Positions 1-8,678 of a stretch of DNA of 64,000 nucleotides are shown here, in pieces (position 1 is the stretch's first letter; each line of letters opens with the position of its first letter). This stretch comes from CAVQCX01 sp963775335 (GTDB lineage Bacteria; Pseudomonadota; Gammaproteobacteria; Chromatiales; Chromatiaceae). The notes under the pieces are model-generated. The model worked only from the letters and a program-made list of their open reading frames with translations, ran no database searches and was not told where the DNA came from. The stretch spans positions 310,001 to 374,000 of the forward strand of contig CAVZIJ010000003.1 of NCBI GenBank assembly GCA_963775335.1. The letters run 5' to 3'. Both the position numbers and the translations under genes were made by a program.

Positions 1-256
1 GCGAGCCGCCCACGGCGAAAGTGGCGACATCCTCGTTAAGAGGTAAAGTAGTCGCAGCGGGGTTGATCTGCGCCGTGATGTTCTGCACGCCGCTGTAGAT
101 GATGCTGGCGTCGGCGCCGCCGGCCATTGCCAGGCCGGCGCCGACGGCGGCCGCATAACCCGCGAGCTCGCTCAGGCTCCGGTGCGGGCCGATCTGCCCG
201 CGGGCCATTTCCCCATACTGCGCCAGCCGTCCGTCCAGATCGATCTTCACGCTCAT
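1..256 (-). CDS. N-terminus of a hypothetical exported or surface-type protein (runs off the left edge)
   Basis: Only the first 85 codons are present. The ATG at 256 is preceded by a purine-rich GAGGGGAG Shine-Dalgarno about 5 nt upstream, which fixes the start. About 30 mostly polar residues (MSVKIDLDGRLAQYGEM...) lead into an Ala/Gly-rich hydrophobic stretch (residues 31-47), followed by ADASIIYSGVQNITAQIN. This resembles the start of some exported bacterial proteins with a weak or internal signal segment, including PEP-CTERM-type proteins, but the C-terminus that would show a sorting signal lies outside the window. The function is not known to me. No other gene shares its transcription unit here. 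Confidence 0.6.
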   Translation of the reverse strand, partial: MSVKIDLDGRLAQYGEMARGQIGPHRSLSELAGYAAAVGAGLAMAGGADASIIYSGVQNITAQINPAATTLPLNEDVATFAVGGS

Positions 257-532
257 CTTTCTCCCCTCTCTTTGGCTCGATGTAAGTATTGCGTCTGGAC
301 CCGAGACGGGTCAGGGGTCAAGGCCTAGGAATTTGCTTTCAGCCGCCGAACGCGGAAAGAAGGCGAGCAGCCCGGAAACGGCACCTCGCGCGCGCGCCAC
401 AACCTTTGCTGCAGGAAACCATCCTCAACCCCCCGTAGTGAGGCCGTCGTCCGCCGGAAAGCGCCCTGCATGACGGATCTGTGCACGATTTCCTCGGGAT
501 TCTAGCCAGATAGAAGCTCGCGTCAAGGGTGA

Positions 533-985
533 TCAAGCGATGGCGGGTCGGGGCTCGTAAGTCAGCAACCGCAGGGTCTTGAATGGAGCCCGTTCATGAC
601 GCGTGATCGCTGTGCTCAGGGTGCTGTCGTGCAGTCCCAGCGTTCGCCCGATCTCGCTGAGGCTGTATCCGTAGTCGCGGTTGGCGCGCCAGGTCCGGTC
701 ATCGCGCTGGGGGCTTCATCATCGGCGGAGAGCGCCGCCAAGGCGGGGCGGTGCGCTTATCCCGGGGTCTTGGGCAGCTCCGGAAGGTCCGCTTCGCGGA
801 AAGCCCCCGGCTCATACTGGCCATGAACGCTTCATTGCCCAACAACACCTGACCGCGCAGCTCTTTTTGGGGCGTCTGTGCGCCCACGCCCTCGGCGACA
901 AAGGCGGTATAGCGGCGTTGCGCCGCGGCGCGCGTCTTCGCGAACGGTCCAAGAATCCCATCGGTATGCAGTCATCCGGACGGCC
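533..985 (-). pseudogene. Relic of a REP-associated tyrosine transposase (C-terminal half, frameshifted)
   Basis: Conserved pieces of the C-terminal half of a RAYT (Y1 transposase) can be read on the minus strand in two frames. Between about 965 and 790 the frame reads ILGPFAKTRAAAQRRYTAF..., then VGAQTPQKELRGQVLLGNEAF. Nearer the end, in a second frame (about 690-533), comes YGYSLSEIGRTLGLHDSTLS, the family's C-terminal helix-turn-helix, ending in TGA at 533-535. The two blocks are out of frame, and the N-terminal catalytic HUH part is absent. It is a decayed copy of the same broad family as the intact gene at 2589-3296. The exact upstream limit is uncertain. Confidence 0.6.
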
Positions 986-1060
986 GCAACCGTCCGGCTG
1001 TGGCGCGAGCCCAGCGCAGTGACAGTCAGGGTTCAAGCCTTGACCCCCGCCCTGTATTTT

Positions 1061-1864
1061 CTAACGCGCTGCCGATTCAATCGCCCGCAACAGCTCGATG
1101 AGATCCTGCAGCCGCTCTGGGTCGTTCGTGCGGTCGGTCATGGCCACGACCCCGCCCGGTCCGAAGCTGACGCTGACCGGATTGTGAAGCGGTTTTGTCA
1201 GGTGCTCCAGCATGATCTCTTGAATGGCCGCGCTCACGGTTTCTCTTGCCCCGGCCGGGTCTCGCGAAAGAACAAGGAACTGCTCGCTGAACCGGGACTT
1301 GCCCATATCGACCTTGTCGGACTCCATCACCTCCGTCCAGTCCCGCTGCACGATGTCCAAGGGGACGCCTGCGGAGGCGAATCGCTTGAACCGAATCATA
1401 CCCGCCGTGCCATAGGAGTAAGGACGGCTCGCGGTTTCCTTCTCGTACTTGTACCAGCAGTTAAACAAGTAGAGGCTGCGCCGTCCGGTCTCCACGGTCC
1501 TTACGTAGTGGATGCTGATATTCTTGAGAGCCCAAAGGATCTCCGCGGCCCTGGCCGTGAGCCCCTCCGTATCGTCGCGCGCGAATCCCCACCCTCGGGC
1601 CTGGGCGTACTGTTGCGCCGCCTGCAGCTCCTTTTGCCCTCCGTAACGGGCGAAGGCGATCACGCCTCCCACAAACCCGATGACGCCGACGGCGATGAGC
1701 GGGACTTTGATCTTGACCCACACCGGGGAATCCCATATTTCCAAAGCACCGATGCGGTCAGCGAAGTAGCCAAGACCTGCCAGGCCGAGAAACAGCAGGA
1801 AAAGAAAAAGGTATATGAAGAGCCCTGCCTGCCGCAGACTGTCCCAGTATCGGGAGTCGCTCAC
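1061..1864 (-). CDS. Hypothetical membrane protein (267 aa)
   Basis: The protein has two hydrophobic segments (about residues 13-38 and 55-70), then a soluble region of about 190 residues carrying YLFNCWYKYEKETASRPYSYG and a mixed alpha/beta pattern. I do not recognise the family with certainty; the layout (two N-terminal membrane helices and a cytosolic domain) resembles poorly characterised DUF3137-like proteins. Its ATG overlaps the stop of the upstream gene (ATGA, 1861-1864), so the two are translationally coupled and probably work together at the inner membrane. No catalytic motif is visible. Confidence 0.7.
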   Translation of the reverse strand: MSDSRYWDSLRQAGLFIYLFLFLLFLGLAGLGYFADRIGALEIWDSPVWVKIKVPLIAVGVIGFVGGVIAFARYGGQKELQAAQQYAQARGWGFARDDTEGLTARAAEILWALKNISIHYVRTVETGRRSLYLFNCWYKYEKETASRPYSYGTAGMIRFKRFASAGVPLDIVQRDWTEVMESDKVDMGKSRFSEQFLVLSRDPAGARETVSAAIQEIMLEHLTKPLHNPVSVSFGPGGVVAMTDRTNDPERLQDLIELLRAIESAAR

Positions 1865-2406
1865 TGCCCGCCTCCCCCCAGGAGACGAATAAGGAAATTC
1901 ACCGTGCTCCCGATGGTGAGGACAGCGCCCAGTATGATGCCCAGTACGGAGCCGACGGTCTCGGCCAGATAGGGCCGCATGAAGATGAGGCGGTGTTGCT
2001 CGTCGCCGGCCTTCTCGCCGCCCAGTCCTTCGGTGTGCAGGACGTAGCGGCCGGGCGTGGTGATCGTGAAGACCCGATCGGCTATGCGCGCTTTGGAGAA
2101 GCTTGACGACCCGCCGCGGAACAGGGCCATGCGTCCTTTCGATGACGACCCGTCGGGACCCCTCAGCTCAAAGCTGAGGCCCGCGAAGCGGTTGGTGAGC
2201 AGCGGCCCCTCCAGCCAGAGGATGACCCTGCCCGCCTCGGCAAACTCGACCATCTGTTCGGCCTGCAGCGGAAGGTGGCAGATGCGGTGCTTTTCGCCTA
2301 CCTTCACCACGCTCATGATGAAGAACCAGAGCAGAAAGACCCCGAGCCCGAATACCGGCCAGGAAAGCCAGAGGCCGTACTTGTGGAAATAGGTCAATAT
2401 GACCAT
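1861..2406 (-). CDS. Hypothetical membrane protein (181 aa), coupled to the next gene
   Basis: An N-terminal membrane helix (about residues 12-34) is followed by a beta-rich domain of about 105 residues and a second helix near the C-terminus (about 145-173), ending in a Gly-rich tail. The middle domain (VILWLEGPLLTNRFAGLSFELRG... TITTPGRYVLHTEG) looks like a small beta-sandwich facing the periplasm. It is the first gene of a two-gene unit and overlaps the 267-aa membrane protein by 4 bp. I do not recognise the family. A purine-rich stretch (GGGGAG) lies just upstream of the ATG at 2406. Confidence 0.7.
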   Translation of the reverse strand: MVILTYFHKYGLWLSWPVFGLGVFLLWFFIMSVVKVGEKHRICHLPLQAEQMVEFAEAGRVILWLEGPLLTNRFAGLSFELRGPDGSSSKGRMALFRGGSSSFSKARIADRVFTITTPGRYVLHTEGLGGEKAGDEQHRLIFMRPYLAETVGSVLGIILGAVLTIGSTVNFLIRLLGGGGQ

Positions 2407-2588
2407 GAAGACTCCCCTTCGCCAATTTCAGTATCAGCTTACACCGCTCGCGGTCCCGAATCCCGCAGACATTTCCGTACCAATCCAGAGAAAAGGATAA
2501 ACCGGGGTCCAAAACGGGGCAATCCAAAACGGGGTCAGACACGATATATCTGCTACACTCTGACTTTCGTTAGATTAGAATAACCTCC

Positions 2589-3296
2589 ATGGCCCGCCTT
2601 CCCCGCTACGTCATCCCCGGTCAGCCGCAGCACATCATTCAGCGCGGCAACAACCGGCAGGTGATCTTCGCCGCTGACGCGGACTATCAGTTCTTTCGCG
2701 ATGCCTTGGTGGAGGCGGCCGAGCAGCATGGTCTGGCGATCCACGCCTACGTCTGGATGACCAACCATGTCCACATGTTGGCGACGCCGGAAATCGACCA
2801 CAGCATCAGTAAGGTGTTTCAGTCGGTGGGCAGGCGCTATGTTCAGCACTTCAACTCTGTATACCAGCGCAGCGGCACGCTCTGGGAAGGGCGCTACCGG
2901 GCAACGGTGGTCGACAGTGAGGCGTATTTGCTGAAGCTGATGCGTTATATCGAGCTCAACCCGGTCCGGGCGGGCATGGTGGAGCACCCAAGGGAATACC
3001 GCTGGTCGAGCTATCGCTGCAATGGGCTCGGCGAGTCGGGCGCCGAGGGGCAATGGGTGAGGCCGCACCGCGAATACCTGCGTTTGGGCAGGAATCCGGC
3101 CGAACGGCAGAGTGCCTATCGACAGTTGTTTCGGGCGGCCATTTCGGGCGAAGACCTCAAGCAGATCCGAGAGTGTACCCACAAGGGCTGGGCGCTGGGC
3201 GGGGGGAGGTTCCGGGCGCGAGTGGAGGTGTTGGCGCAGCGCCGGGCCGCGTCGAAGGGGGTGGGCAGGCCGAGACGGGACGACGAGGGTGTCTGA
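2589..3296 (+). CDS. REP-associated tyrosine transposase (RAYT, Y1/IS200-like domain)
   Basis: A 235-aa single-domain transposase of the Y1 (HUH) class. The start MARLPRYVIPGQPQHIIQRGNN is the usual RAYT N-terminus. The metal-binding HUH motif is NHVHM (His60, His62), and the catalytic tyrosine is expected in LMRYIELNPVRAGM (Tyr120). These enzymes are single copy, lack classic IS ends and act on REP palindromes scattered between genes. Four copies of a short palindrome (at 12099, 12317, 16531 and 25689) and two decayed RAYT copies (533-985 and 27791-28200) in this window fit that role. The C-terminus is basic and ends by overlapping the next gene. Confidence 0.93.
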   Translation: MARLPRYVIPGQPQHIIQRGNNRQVIFAADADYQFFRDALVEAAEQHGLAIHAYVWMTNHVHMLATPEIDHSISKVFQSVGRRYVQHFNSVYQRSGTLWEGRYRATVVDSEAYLLKLMRYIELNPVRAGMVEHPREYRWSSYRCNGLGESGAEGQWVRPHREYLRLGRNPAERQSAYRQLFRAAISGEDLKQIRECTHKGWALGGGRFRARVEVLAQRRAASKGVGRPRRDDEGV

Positions 3297-3891
3297 GACC
3301 GATGTCTTGGGGGAAGCGCCCATTCTGGTGGTGTTCGCGCATCCGGCGTTCCGCGCCTCGCGCGTCAACCGGGCGCTGGCCGACGCCGTCCGAGACCTCC
3401 CCGGGGTGTATTTTCATGACCTGCTGGAGGCCTATCCCGACTTCTACATCGATGTCGTGGCCGAGCAGCGGCGCCTGCGGGCCGCGCGTCTGGTGGTCTT
3501 GCAGCACCCGCTCTATTGGTACAGCGCACCGGCCATCGTCAAGCACTGGATCGACGAGGTGCTCGTGACCGGCTTTGCCTACGGGGAGGGGGGTGAAGCC
3601 CTGGCCGGCAAGGATTTGCTCCAGGTGGTCTCCACCGGTGCTCCCTGGGAGGCCTACCGGGCCGAAGGGCGCCACGGCTACCCCCTTTCTGAGCTGTTGC
3701 GGCCCCTGGAACAGACCGCCCGCTTCTGCCGTATGCGCTATCTGCGACCGCTGGTCGTCCCGGCCGGCCGGGCCTTGGACGACGCGGCCCTGGCGCGCTG
3801 CGCGCTAGGGTACCGGGCGCTGCTGGAGGGCTATCCAAGTACCGGGCAGCAGCCTTTGGCGGTCGGCGCGCGGTGGGAGGACCGGGGATGA
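3289..3891 (+). CDS. KefG/KefF-like NAD(P)H oxidoreductase, partner of the K+ efflux antiporter
   Basis: A flavodoxin-fold quinone reductase-like protein of about 200 aa. Family marks are PILVVFAHP at the N-terminus, LVVLQHPLYWYSAPAIVKHWIDEVL (the QHPLYWYS.P...K.WID signature) and the VVSTGAPWEAY loop. The best start is GTG at 3289, giving MSETDVLGEAP; it overlaps the end of the transposase gene, and TTG at 3307 is an alternative. It sits directly upstream of, and overlaps by 4 bp, a KefB/KefC antiporter, matching the kefG-kefB pairing in which the reductase binds and activates the glutathione-gated K+ channel during electrophile stress. Confidence 0.88.
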   Translation: MSETDVLGEAPILVVFAHPAFRASRVNRALADAVRDLPGVYFHDLLEAYPDFYIDVVAEQRRLRAARLVVLQHPLYWYSAPAIVKHWIDEVLVTGFAYGEGGEALAGKDLLQVVSTGAPWEAYRAEGRHGYPLSELLRPLEQTARFCRMRYLRPLVVPAGRALDDAALARCALGYRALLEGYPSTGQQPLAVGARWEDRG

Positions 3892-5693
3892 GCGATACGG
3901 GCGTGTTTCAGAACGTTGTCGTCTATTTGGCCGCCGCGGTCATTGCGGTGCCCGTGGCGCGGCGTCTGGGCTTGGGGTCGGTGCTCGGTTATCTCGCGGC
4001 AGGCATCGCCATCGGGCCGTCGGGCTTCGGGCTGGTACAGGACCCGGAGCGCATCCTGCACTTTGCCGAGCTTGGTGTGGTGCTGCTGTTGTTTCTGATC
4101 GGATTGGAGCTGGAGCCGCGCCGGCTCTGGGCCCTGCGGCGGCCGATCCTGGGCGTCGGCGGCGCTCAATTGGTGGCCACCACGCTCCTGGTCGGTGCGG
4201 TGGCGCTGGCCGCCGGCGTGGACCTGCGCAGCGCGGCCGTGATCGGCGCGGGGCTGGCCATGTCGTCCACGGCGATCGCCCTGCAGTCCTTGACCGAGCG
4301 CCATCTGATGGCGACCCCCGCCGGCCATAACGGCTTCGCCATTCTGCTGTTTCAGGACCTCGCCGTGATCCCGATGTTGGCTCTGCTGCCGTTGCTTGCC
4401 GGAGGCGGCGGGCAGGGCGGCGCGCCCGCCTGGCTCGGGGCCGCCAAAGGGCTGGGCGCGATCCTGGCCGTGGTGGTCGGCGGGCGGGTCTTGACTCGAC
4501 CGTTGTTCCGCTTCATCGCCGACGCCGGGCTGCGAGAGGTGTTCACGGCGTTCTCTCTGCTCATCGTCGTCGGCATCGCCTACCTGATGCAGGCTGCCGG
4601 GCTGTCCATGGCGCTGGGCGCGTTCCTGGCCGGGGTGCTTCTCGCCGAGTCCGAATACCGCCGGGCGCTCGAGGCCGACATCGAGCCCTTCAAGGGGTTG
4701 CTGATGGGGCTCTTCTTCATCTCGGTGGGGATGGGGGTCGACTTCTCGCTGCTGTTGGCGCATCCGGCGGCGATCCTGGGTGCGGTGCTCAGCCTGCTGG
4801 TTGTGAAAGCCGGGGTGCTGGGGGCGATGGCGCGCGTATCGGGCATCCCCGGAAGACAGCGCGCCCTGTTCATGTTCGTCCTCTCCCAGGGCGGCGAGCT
4901 CGCCTTCGTGCTCTTTTCGGCGGCCGGTGGGTCGGGCTTCCTCGCGCCTCATCTGGTGCCGGTCCTGACGTTGATCGTCGCCCTTTCGATGCTGACGACA
5001 CCGTTGCTGCTGCTGCTCGACGAGCGCGTGATCGCGCCGCGCTTGGTCGACACGGCTGGCTCGCGCCCCGCCGATGCCATCGACGAGCGGTGCCCGGTGA
5101 TCATCGCGGGCTTCGGGCGGGTGGGGCAGATCGTGGGACGCCTGCTGCACGCCAACCGCATCGGCACCACCATCCTCGACCACGACCCCAAGCTGATCGA
5201 GAGCATCCGCAAGTTCGGCTTCAAGGTGTTCTACGGTGATGCGACCCGCCTGGATCTGCTGCACGCCGCCGGCGCCGCGGGTGCCAGGCTCATCGTGGTC
5301 GCGGTGGACGATCGGGCACAGGCGGCGGCGATCGTAGATCTGGTGCGGCAGCACTTTCCCAACCTGGCGGTGCTGGCGCGGGCCTGGGACCTGGTGCACG
5401 CCTTCGACCTGCGCGACCACGGTGTGGACCAACCCGAGCGCGAGAGCTTCGAGGGGGCGCTGCGCTTGGGAGAAGCGGCCTTGCGCGGGCTCGGATTCGG
5501 CGCCTATCAGGCCAAGCGGGCGGCCCACCGTTTCCGCGCCTACGACGAGCAGACCAACGAACGCATCTATGCCATTCACCACCAGGATCTGAGCAAGCGC
5601 ATCAGCATCTCGCAAGAGGCGCGAAAGGACCTGGAGGCACTGATAGAGGCCGACGAGCAGGCGTTGCTCGAGAGCCGGGACCAGGGGTGGTGA
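3888..5693 (+). CDS. kefB: KefB/KefC-type glutathione-regulated K+/H+ antiporter
   Basis: An inner-membrane protein of 601 aa, the size of E. coli KefB. Residues about 5-385 form the CPA2 Na+/H+ exchanger-like membrane domain (many helices, including the glycine-rich LGSVLGYLAAGIAIGPSG). Residues about 400-520 are a cytosolic TrkA-N/RCK domain beginning PVIIAGFGRVGQIVGRLL, the Rossmann GxGxxG nucleotide site. The start at 3888 is chosen because it overlaps the upstream TGA as ATGA and follows GGAGG; the in-frame ATG at 3873 is less likely. Together with the KefG-like gene it should expel K+ to acidify the cytoplasm under electrophile stress. Confidence 0.93.
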   Translation: MSDTGVFQNVVVYLAAAVIAVPVARRLGLGSVLGYLAAGIAIGPSGFGLVQDPERILHFAELGVVLLLFLIGLELEPRRLWALRRPILGVGGAQLVATTLLVGAVALAAGVDLRSAAVIGAGLAMSSTAIALQSLTERHLMATPAGHNGFAILLFQDLAVIPMLALLPLLAGGGGQGGAPAWLGAAKGLGAILAVVVGGRVLTRPLFRFIADAGLREVFTAFSLLIVVGIAYLMQAAGLSMALGAFLAGVLLAESEYRRALEADIEPFKGLLMGLFFISVGMGVDFSLLLAHPAAILGAVLSLLVVKAGVLGAMARVSGIPGRQRALFMFVLSQGGELAFVLFSAAGGSGFLAPHLVPVLTLIVALSMLTTPLLLLLDERVIAPRLVDTAGSRPADAIDERCPVIIAGFGRVGQIVGRLLHANRIGTTILDHDPKLIESIRKFGFKVFYGDATRLDLLHAAGAAGARLIVVAVDDRAQAAAIVDLVRQHFPNLAVLARAWDLVHAFDLRDHGVDQPERESFEGALRLGEAALRGLGFGAYQAKRAAHRFRAYDEQTNERIYAIHHQDLSKRISISQEARKDLEALIEADEQALLESRDQGW

Positions 5694-5828
5694 GCGCCGA
5701 CGCCCGTAGAGGAGCGCGGCGCGGCGCCGCGGGGACAGGCTCCGATCTTGCGCGCCAGCATGAGACAATCAGAGACCTGATTGCCATGCTGCTGTGACCG
5801 TCATGCTCGTTGTGAACCGACCTCCACC

Positions 5829-6239
5829 ATGAATGCCCAGTACCCCAAGGTCCAAGGTTTGAGGCCGGACCGCGAGGTCATGACGCGGCAGCGCCTGCCT
5901 TACTTCATCGGTATCTCGGGACAAACGGTCAACTCGACCGGGTTGTCCATGCACCTGGTGGTCATCCCACCGGGGGGTCGCTCGGAGCCCCACATTCACG
6001 TAGGCTACGAGACCGGCATCTATGTGCTCCAGGGAAGGGTCCGCACGCGCTGGGGACCGTCCCTCGAGCATGAGATCGTCAGTGAGGCGGGTGACTTCCT
6101 GTTCGTCCCGCCGGGCGTACCGCACGAGGCGATCAACCTCAGCGCAACAGAAGCCGCTCGCGCGATCGTGGCCCGTAACCACCCCGCCGAACAGGATAGG
6201 GTCGAACCGTACGTCGAGGAGCGGCCGGCGCCACCGTGA
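5829..6239 (+). CDS. Small cupin-domain protein
   Basis: A 136-aa single-cupin protein. Motif 1 is GGRSEPHIHVGYETGIYVLQG with metal-ligand candidates His55, His57 and Glu61. Motif 2 is GDFLFVPPGVPHEAIN with His99. These four residues are the standard cupin metal site, so a mononuclear metal (Fe, Mn or Zn) is likely; the substrate cannot be told from sequence. ATG at 5829 gives the conserved N-terminus (MNAQYPKVQGLRPD), while an ATG at 5781 in frame would add a non-conserved, Cys/Arg-rich tail. It stands alone, separated from kefB by about 135 bp. Confidence 0.85.
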   Translation: MNAQYPKVQGLRPDREVMTRQRLPYFIGISGQTVNSTGLSMHLVVIPPGGRSEPHIHVGYETGIYVLQGRVRTRWGPSLEHEIVSEAGDFLFVPPGVPHEAINLSATEAARAIVARNHPAEQDRVEPYVEERPAPP

Positions 6240-6396
6240 GCCGCTCGAGGCCTCGTGGGCTCAAGGGGCGCAAGGCGCCCGGCGGGTCGCCGAGATCCGC
6301 CGCGACTGACCCCGGGCATGCTGTCGCCGCGCGGCGGCGTGACGGGTCGGGCCCGGGTCCGTGCGCGGCGTTCGCCGGGTTGCCCGCTGAAAGAGA

Positions 6397-6425
6397 TTGT
6401 CGCCCGGCCAGCTCCCGGGCATAAT
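6397..6425 (+). promoter_or_regulatory. Sigma-70-type promoter of the cold-shock gene
   Basis: TTGTCG (6397-6402) and CATAAT (6420-6425) are separated by exactly 17 bp. This predicts a transcript start near 6432 and a leader of about 125 nt before the ATG at 6556. Confidence 0.6.
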
Positions 6426-6431
6426 GGTGTC

Positions 6432-6555
6432 CGTGCAGTACTTTTCTGTAGTGTTTCGGCAGTGCCTCTACCCGCAGTGTGTGGGAGACCCTCTCGTAAA
6501 TTCTCTACGATCGTCTGCATACACTAAGGGCTAAGTTTTTTCCGAGGTTACAGAA
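6432..6555 (+). promoter_or_regulatory. Long 5' leader of the cold-shock mRNA
   Basis: About 125 nt of non-coding sequence lies between the predicted promoter and the start codon. It is less GC-rich than its surroundings and ends in TTCCGAGGTTACAGAA ahead of the ATG. Long structured leaders that act as temperature-responsive elements are typical of cspA-family mRNAs; that this one does so is an inference from length and position. Confidence 0.45.
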
Positions 6556-6759
6556 ATGGCTACAGGTACAGTCAAGTGGTTCAGTGACCAGAAGGGTTTT
6601 GGCTTCATCGCCCCTTCTGACGGCTCCAAGGACGTTTTTGTCCATCACAGCGCCATCCAAGGTGGCGGCTTCAAGTCGCTCGCCGAAGGGCAAACGGTGT
6701 CGTTCGACGTTGAGCAAGGCCCGAAAGGACCGAGCGCCGTCAACGTCGTTCCCAAGTAA
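6556..6759 (+). CDS. Cold-shock protein (CspA family)
   Basis: A 67-aa single cold-shock domain, the usual family length. Both RNA-binding motifs are present: RNP1 KGFGFI (residues 13-18) and RNP2 VFVHH (residues 27-31), with the conserved start TGTVKWF. It binds single-stranded RNA and DNA and acts as an RNA chaperone in the cytoplasm. The gene has its own promoter, a long leader and a strong terminator, so it is monocistronic. Whether it is cold-induced or constitutive (CspC/CspE-like) cannot be decided from the protein. Confidence 0.96.
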   Translation: MATGTVKWFSDQKGFGFIAPSDGSKDVFVHHSAIQGGGFKSLAEGQTVSFDVEQGPKGPSAVNVVPK

Positions 6760-6796
6760 GCCCGGGGGCGAAGTCCCCGACCACCTGGTACGACAG

Positions 6797-6820
6797 CCCC
6801 GCCTCCCGGCGGGGTTTTTC
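6797..6820 (+). terminator. Intrinsic terminator of the cold-shock gene
   Basis: A perfect 7 bp stem CCCCGCC / GGCGGGG with a 4 nt loop (6797-6814) is followed by TTTTTC. It lies 37 nt after the stop codon. Confidence 0.9.
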
Positions 6821-7280
6821 GTTAGGGCTCCCGCGGAAGCGAATGCGCCCGGGTACGGGTTTCTGCGCCGAGAGGTGGGACCGGGTCCGGACCGCGTGTC
6901 CTGCGGCGCGCGCGATGACCGGCCCAGGGGGAAAGTGGGGGATGACGCAAGGCGCCGAATGCCGGCCGCTCGCTCGCCGGGCGGCGCGTGCCGGAGACGC
7001 CGAGGCGGGATCACGCACTGCTATGCTTGGCGAGGCGAACGGCCGGCCATCGATAGCGATGGCCCTCGATGGGGCCGGGGGGATCTCGATCCCGGGCGCT
7101 CGCTTGCTCGGCGCACCGCGACGGTGCGGCAAGTGGCCGCACGCGACGAGCGGGAGCCCCTTGCGCCGGCCCCTCCGTCGAGGCTGGGGGGCGTGTACAA
7201 TCCAAATTCTGCTTGCCCGGTCGGACATCGGTCCTTCGGCGCGGCGCATCGGGGCAGCCCCGCAGCGAGGCTAGACACAC
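6821..7280. other. Non-coding interval, 460 bp
   Basis: GC-rich sequence with overlapping open frames on both strands but no convincing start, domain or ribosome-binding site. It presumably contains the promoter of the cytochrome gene; I see no clear -35/-10 pair. Confidence 0.4.
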
Positions 7281-8678
7281 ATGGTTAAAAACTTCCTGGC
7301 AGTAGTCACCCAAAACTTCGTCAGCCTGATCGGCACGGTGGTGACTACCGTGAGCGCGGTCTTGTTCATCATGCTGTTCGCCTTGGAGCTGACCGGCTTC
7401 GAGGGCGGTCCCTATCTGGGCATTCTTGCGTATCTGATCCTGCCCGGGATCTTCGTCTTCGGACTGATCCTGATTCCCGTCGGGCGGGTCTGGGCCCACC
7501 GTCGTGCGCGCACGCTGGGCACTCAGAGCCAGATGCTGCCGGTCATGGACCTGAACAAGCCGGGCACCCGAAAGGCCCTGGTCGCCGCCGCGCTGTTGAC
7601 CGTGGTCAACGTCGTCATCGTGGGTGCCGCGACCTATAAGGGCGTAGAGGTGATGGACTCGACCGCGTTCTGCGGCGCAACCTGCCACACGGTGATGCAG
7701 CCGGAGTATACGGCGTACCGGCGCTCGCCTCATGCCCACGTCAAGTGCGTGGAGTGCCACATCGGGCCCGGGGCCGACTGGTTTGTCAAGTCCAAGCTCT
7801 CAGGCGTCTGGCAGGTGGTCGCTGTCGCGTTCAATCTCTATCCTCGGCCGATTCCCACGCCGTTGCACAACCTGCGCCCCGCCCGCGAGACCTGCGAGCA
7901 GTGCCATTGGCCGAGTAAGTTCATCGGCGACCGGCTGGTCCTGAAGACCAGCTACGACGATGACGAGACCAACACCGAGCTCAAGACGGTGCTGCTGATG
8001 CACGTCGGCGGTCTTCAGGGGAGAGCGTCCCAGGGCATCCATTGGCACGTGGACCGCAACATCCGGGTGCGCTATCTGGCGGATTCCGATCGGGAGACTG
8101 TCTACCAGGTCGAGCTGACCAAGGCCGACGGCAGCAAGAAGCTGTTCAAGGGCCCGAAGGCCGCCCCGGAGGGCGCCGTCTGGCGCACCATGGACTGCAT
8201 CGATTGCCACAACCGCCCGACCCACGTCTACCGCCAGCCGGGCGAAGAGGTGGATCGAGCGTTGGAGCAAGGACGGCTCGACCGGACCTTGCCCTTCGTC
8301 AGGCGTGAGGCCGTGAAGGCACTGGAAACGAAATATGCTTCCCACGAGGAGGCGCGCGCCGGACTCAGCAAGGCCCTGGAAACGTTCTATGGGGAGCACT
8401 ATCCGGAATTGCTCAAGTCCCGGGGCGCTGTCATCAAAGCAGCAGGCAAGGAGCTGGGTGACATCTATGCGAGCAACGTATTTCCCAGCATGAATGTGTT
8501 CTGGGGCACCTATCCCAACCATTTGGGGCACAAGAGCTCCGTCGGTTGCTTCCGCTGTCACGACAAGCGCCACCGCGCCGACGACGGCGAGCGTATCTCC
8601 AAGGATTGCGACATCTGTCACTCGGTGCTGGCGGACCGCGACAAGGATCCCAAGATCCTCAAACAGCTGGAGCCCTGA
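7281..8678 (+). CDS. NapC/NirT-type membrane multihaem cytochrome c (six haem motifs)
   Basis: A 465-aa protein with membrane helices at about residues 11-35, 46-70 and 99-118. The last leads into a periplasmic domain with one CX3CH site (CGATCH, residue 131) and five CXXCH sites (CVECH 156, CEQCH 205, CIDCH 306, CFRCH 423, CDICH 443). The first three fall in the NapC/NirT/NrfH-like region, including the family's CGxTCHTVMQPEYTAY pattern. Such proteins pass electrons from the quinol pool to periplasmic redox partners. It is longer than tetrahaem NapC (about 200 aa), with extra helices at the N-terminus and two or three extra haems at the C-terminus. No reductase gene adjoins it, so its partner is unknown. 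Confidence 0.9.
   Translation: MVKNFLAVVTQNFVSLIGTVVTTVSAVLFIMLFALELTGFEGGPYLGILAYLILPGIFVFGLILIPVGRVWAHRRARTLGTQSQMLPVMDLNKPGTRKALVAAALLTVVNVVIVGAATYKGVEVMDSTAFCGATCHTVMQPEYTAYRRSPHAHVKCVECHIGPGADWFVKSKLSGVWQVVAVAFNLYPRPIPTPLHNLRPARETCEQCHWPSKFIGDRLVLKTSYDDDETNTELKTVLLMHVGGLQGRASQGIHWHVDRNIRVRYLADSDRETVYQVELTKADGSKKLFKGPKAAPEGAVWRTMDCIDCHNRPTHVYRQPGEEVDRALEQGRLDRTLPFVRREAVKALETKYASHEEARAGLSKALETFYGEHYPELLKSRGAVIKAAGKELGDIYASNVFPSMNVFWGTYPNHLGHKSSVGCFRCHDKRHRADDGERISKDCDICHSVLADRDKDPKILKQLEP

Noticed and set aside
339..536. 65-codon minus-strand ORF
   Set aside because: No family, no ribosome-binding site, overlaps the edge of a transposase relic.
3831..5768. 645-codon minus-strand ORF opposite kefB
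   Set aside because: High-GC antisense shadow: His/Arg/Gln-rich, no family, fully overlapped by a well-supported gene. The same applies to long antisense frames at 9339-12089, 14381-15973, 17497-18891, 22177-24006 and 31126-32775.
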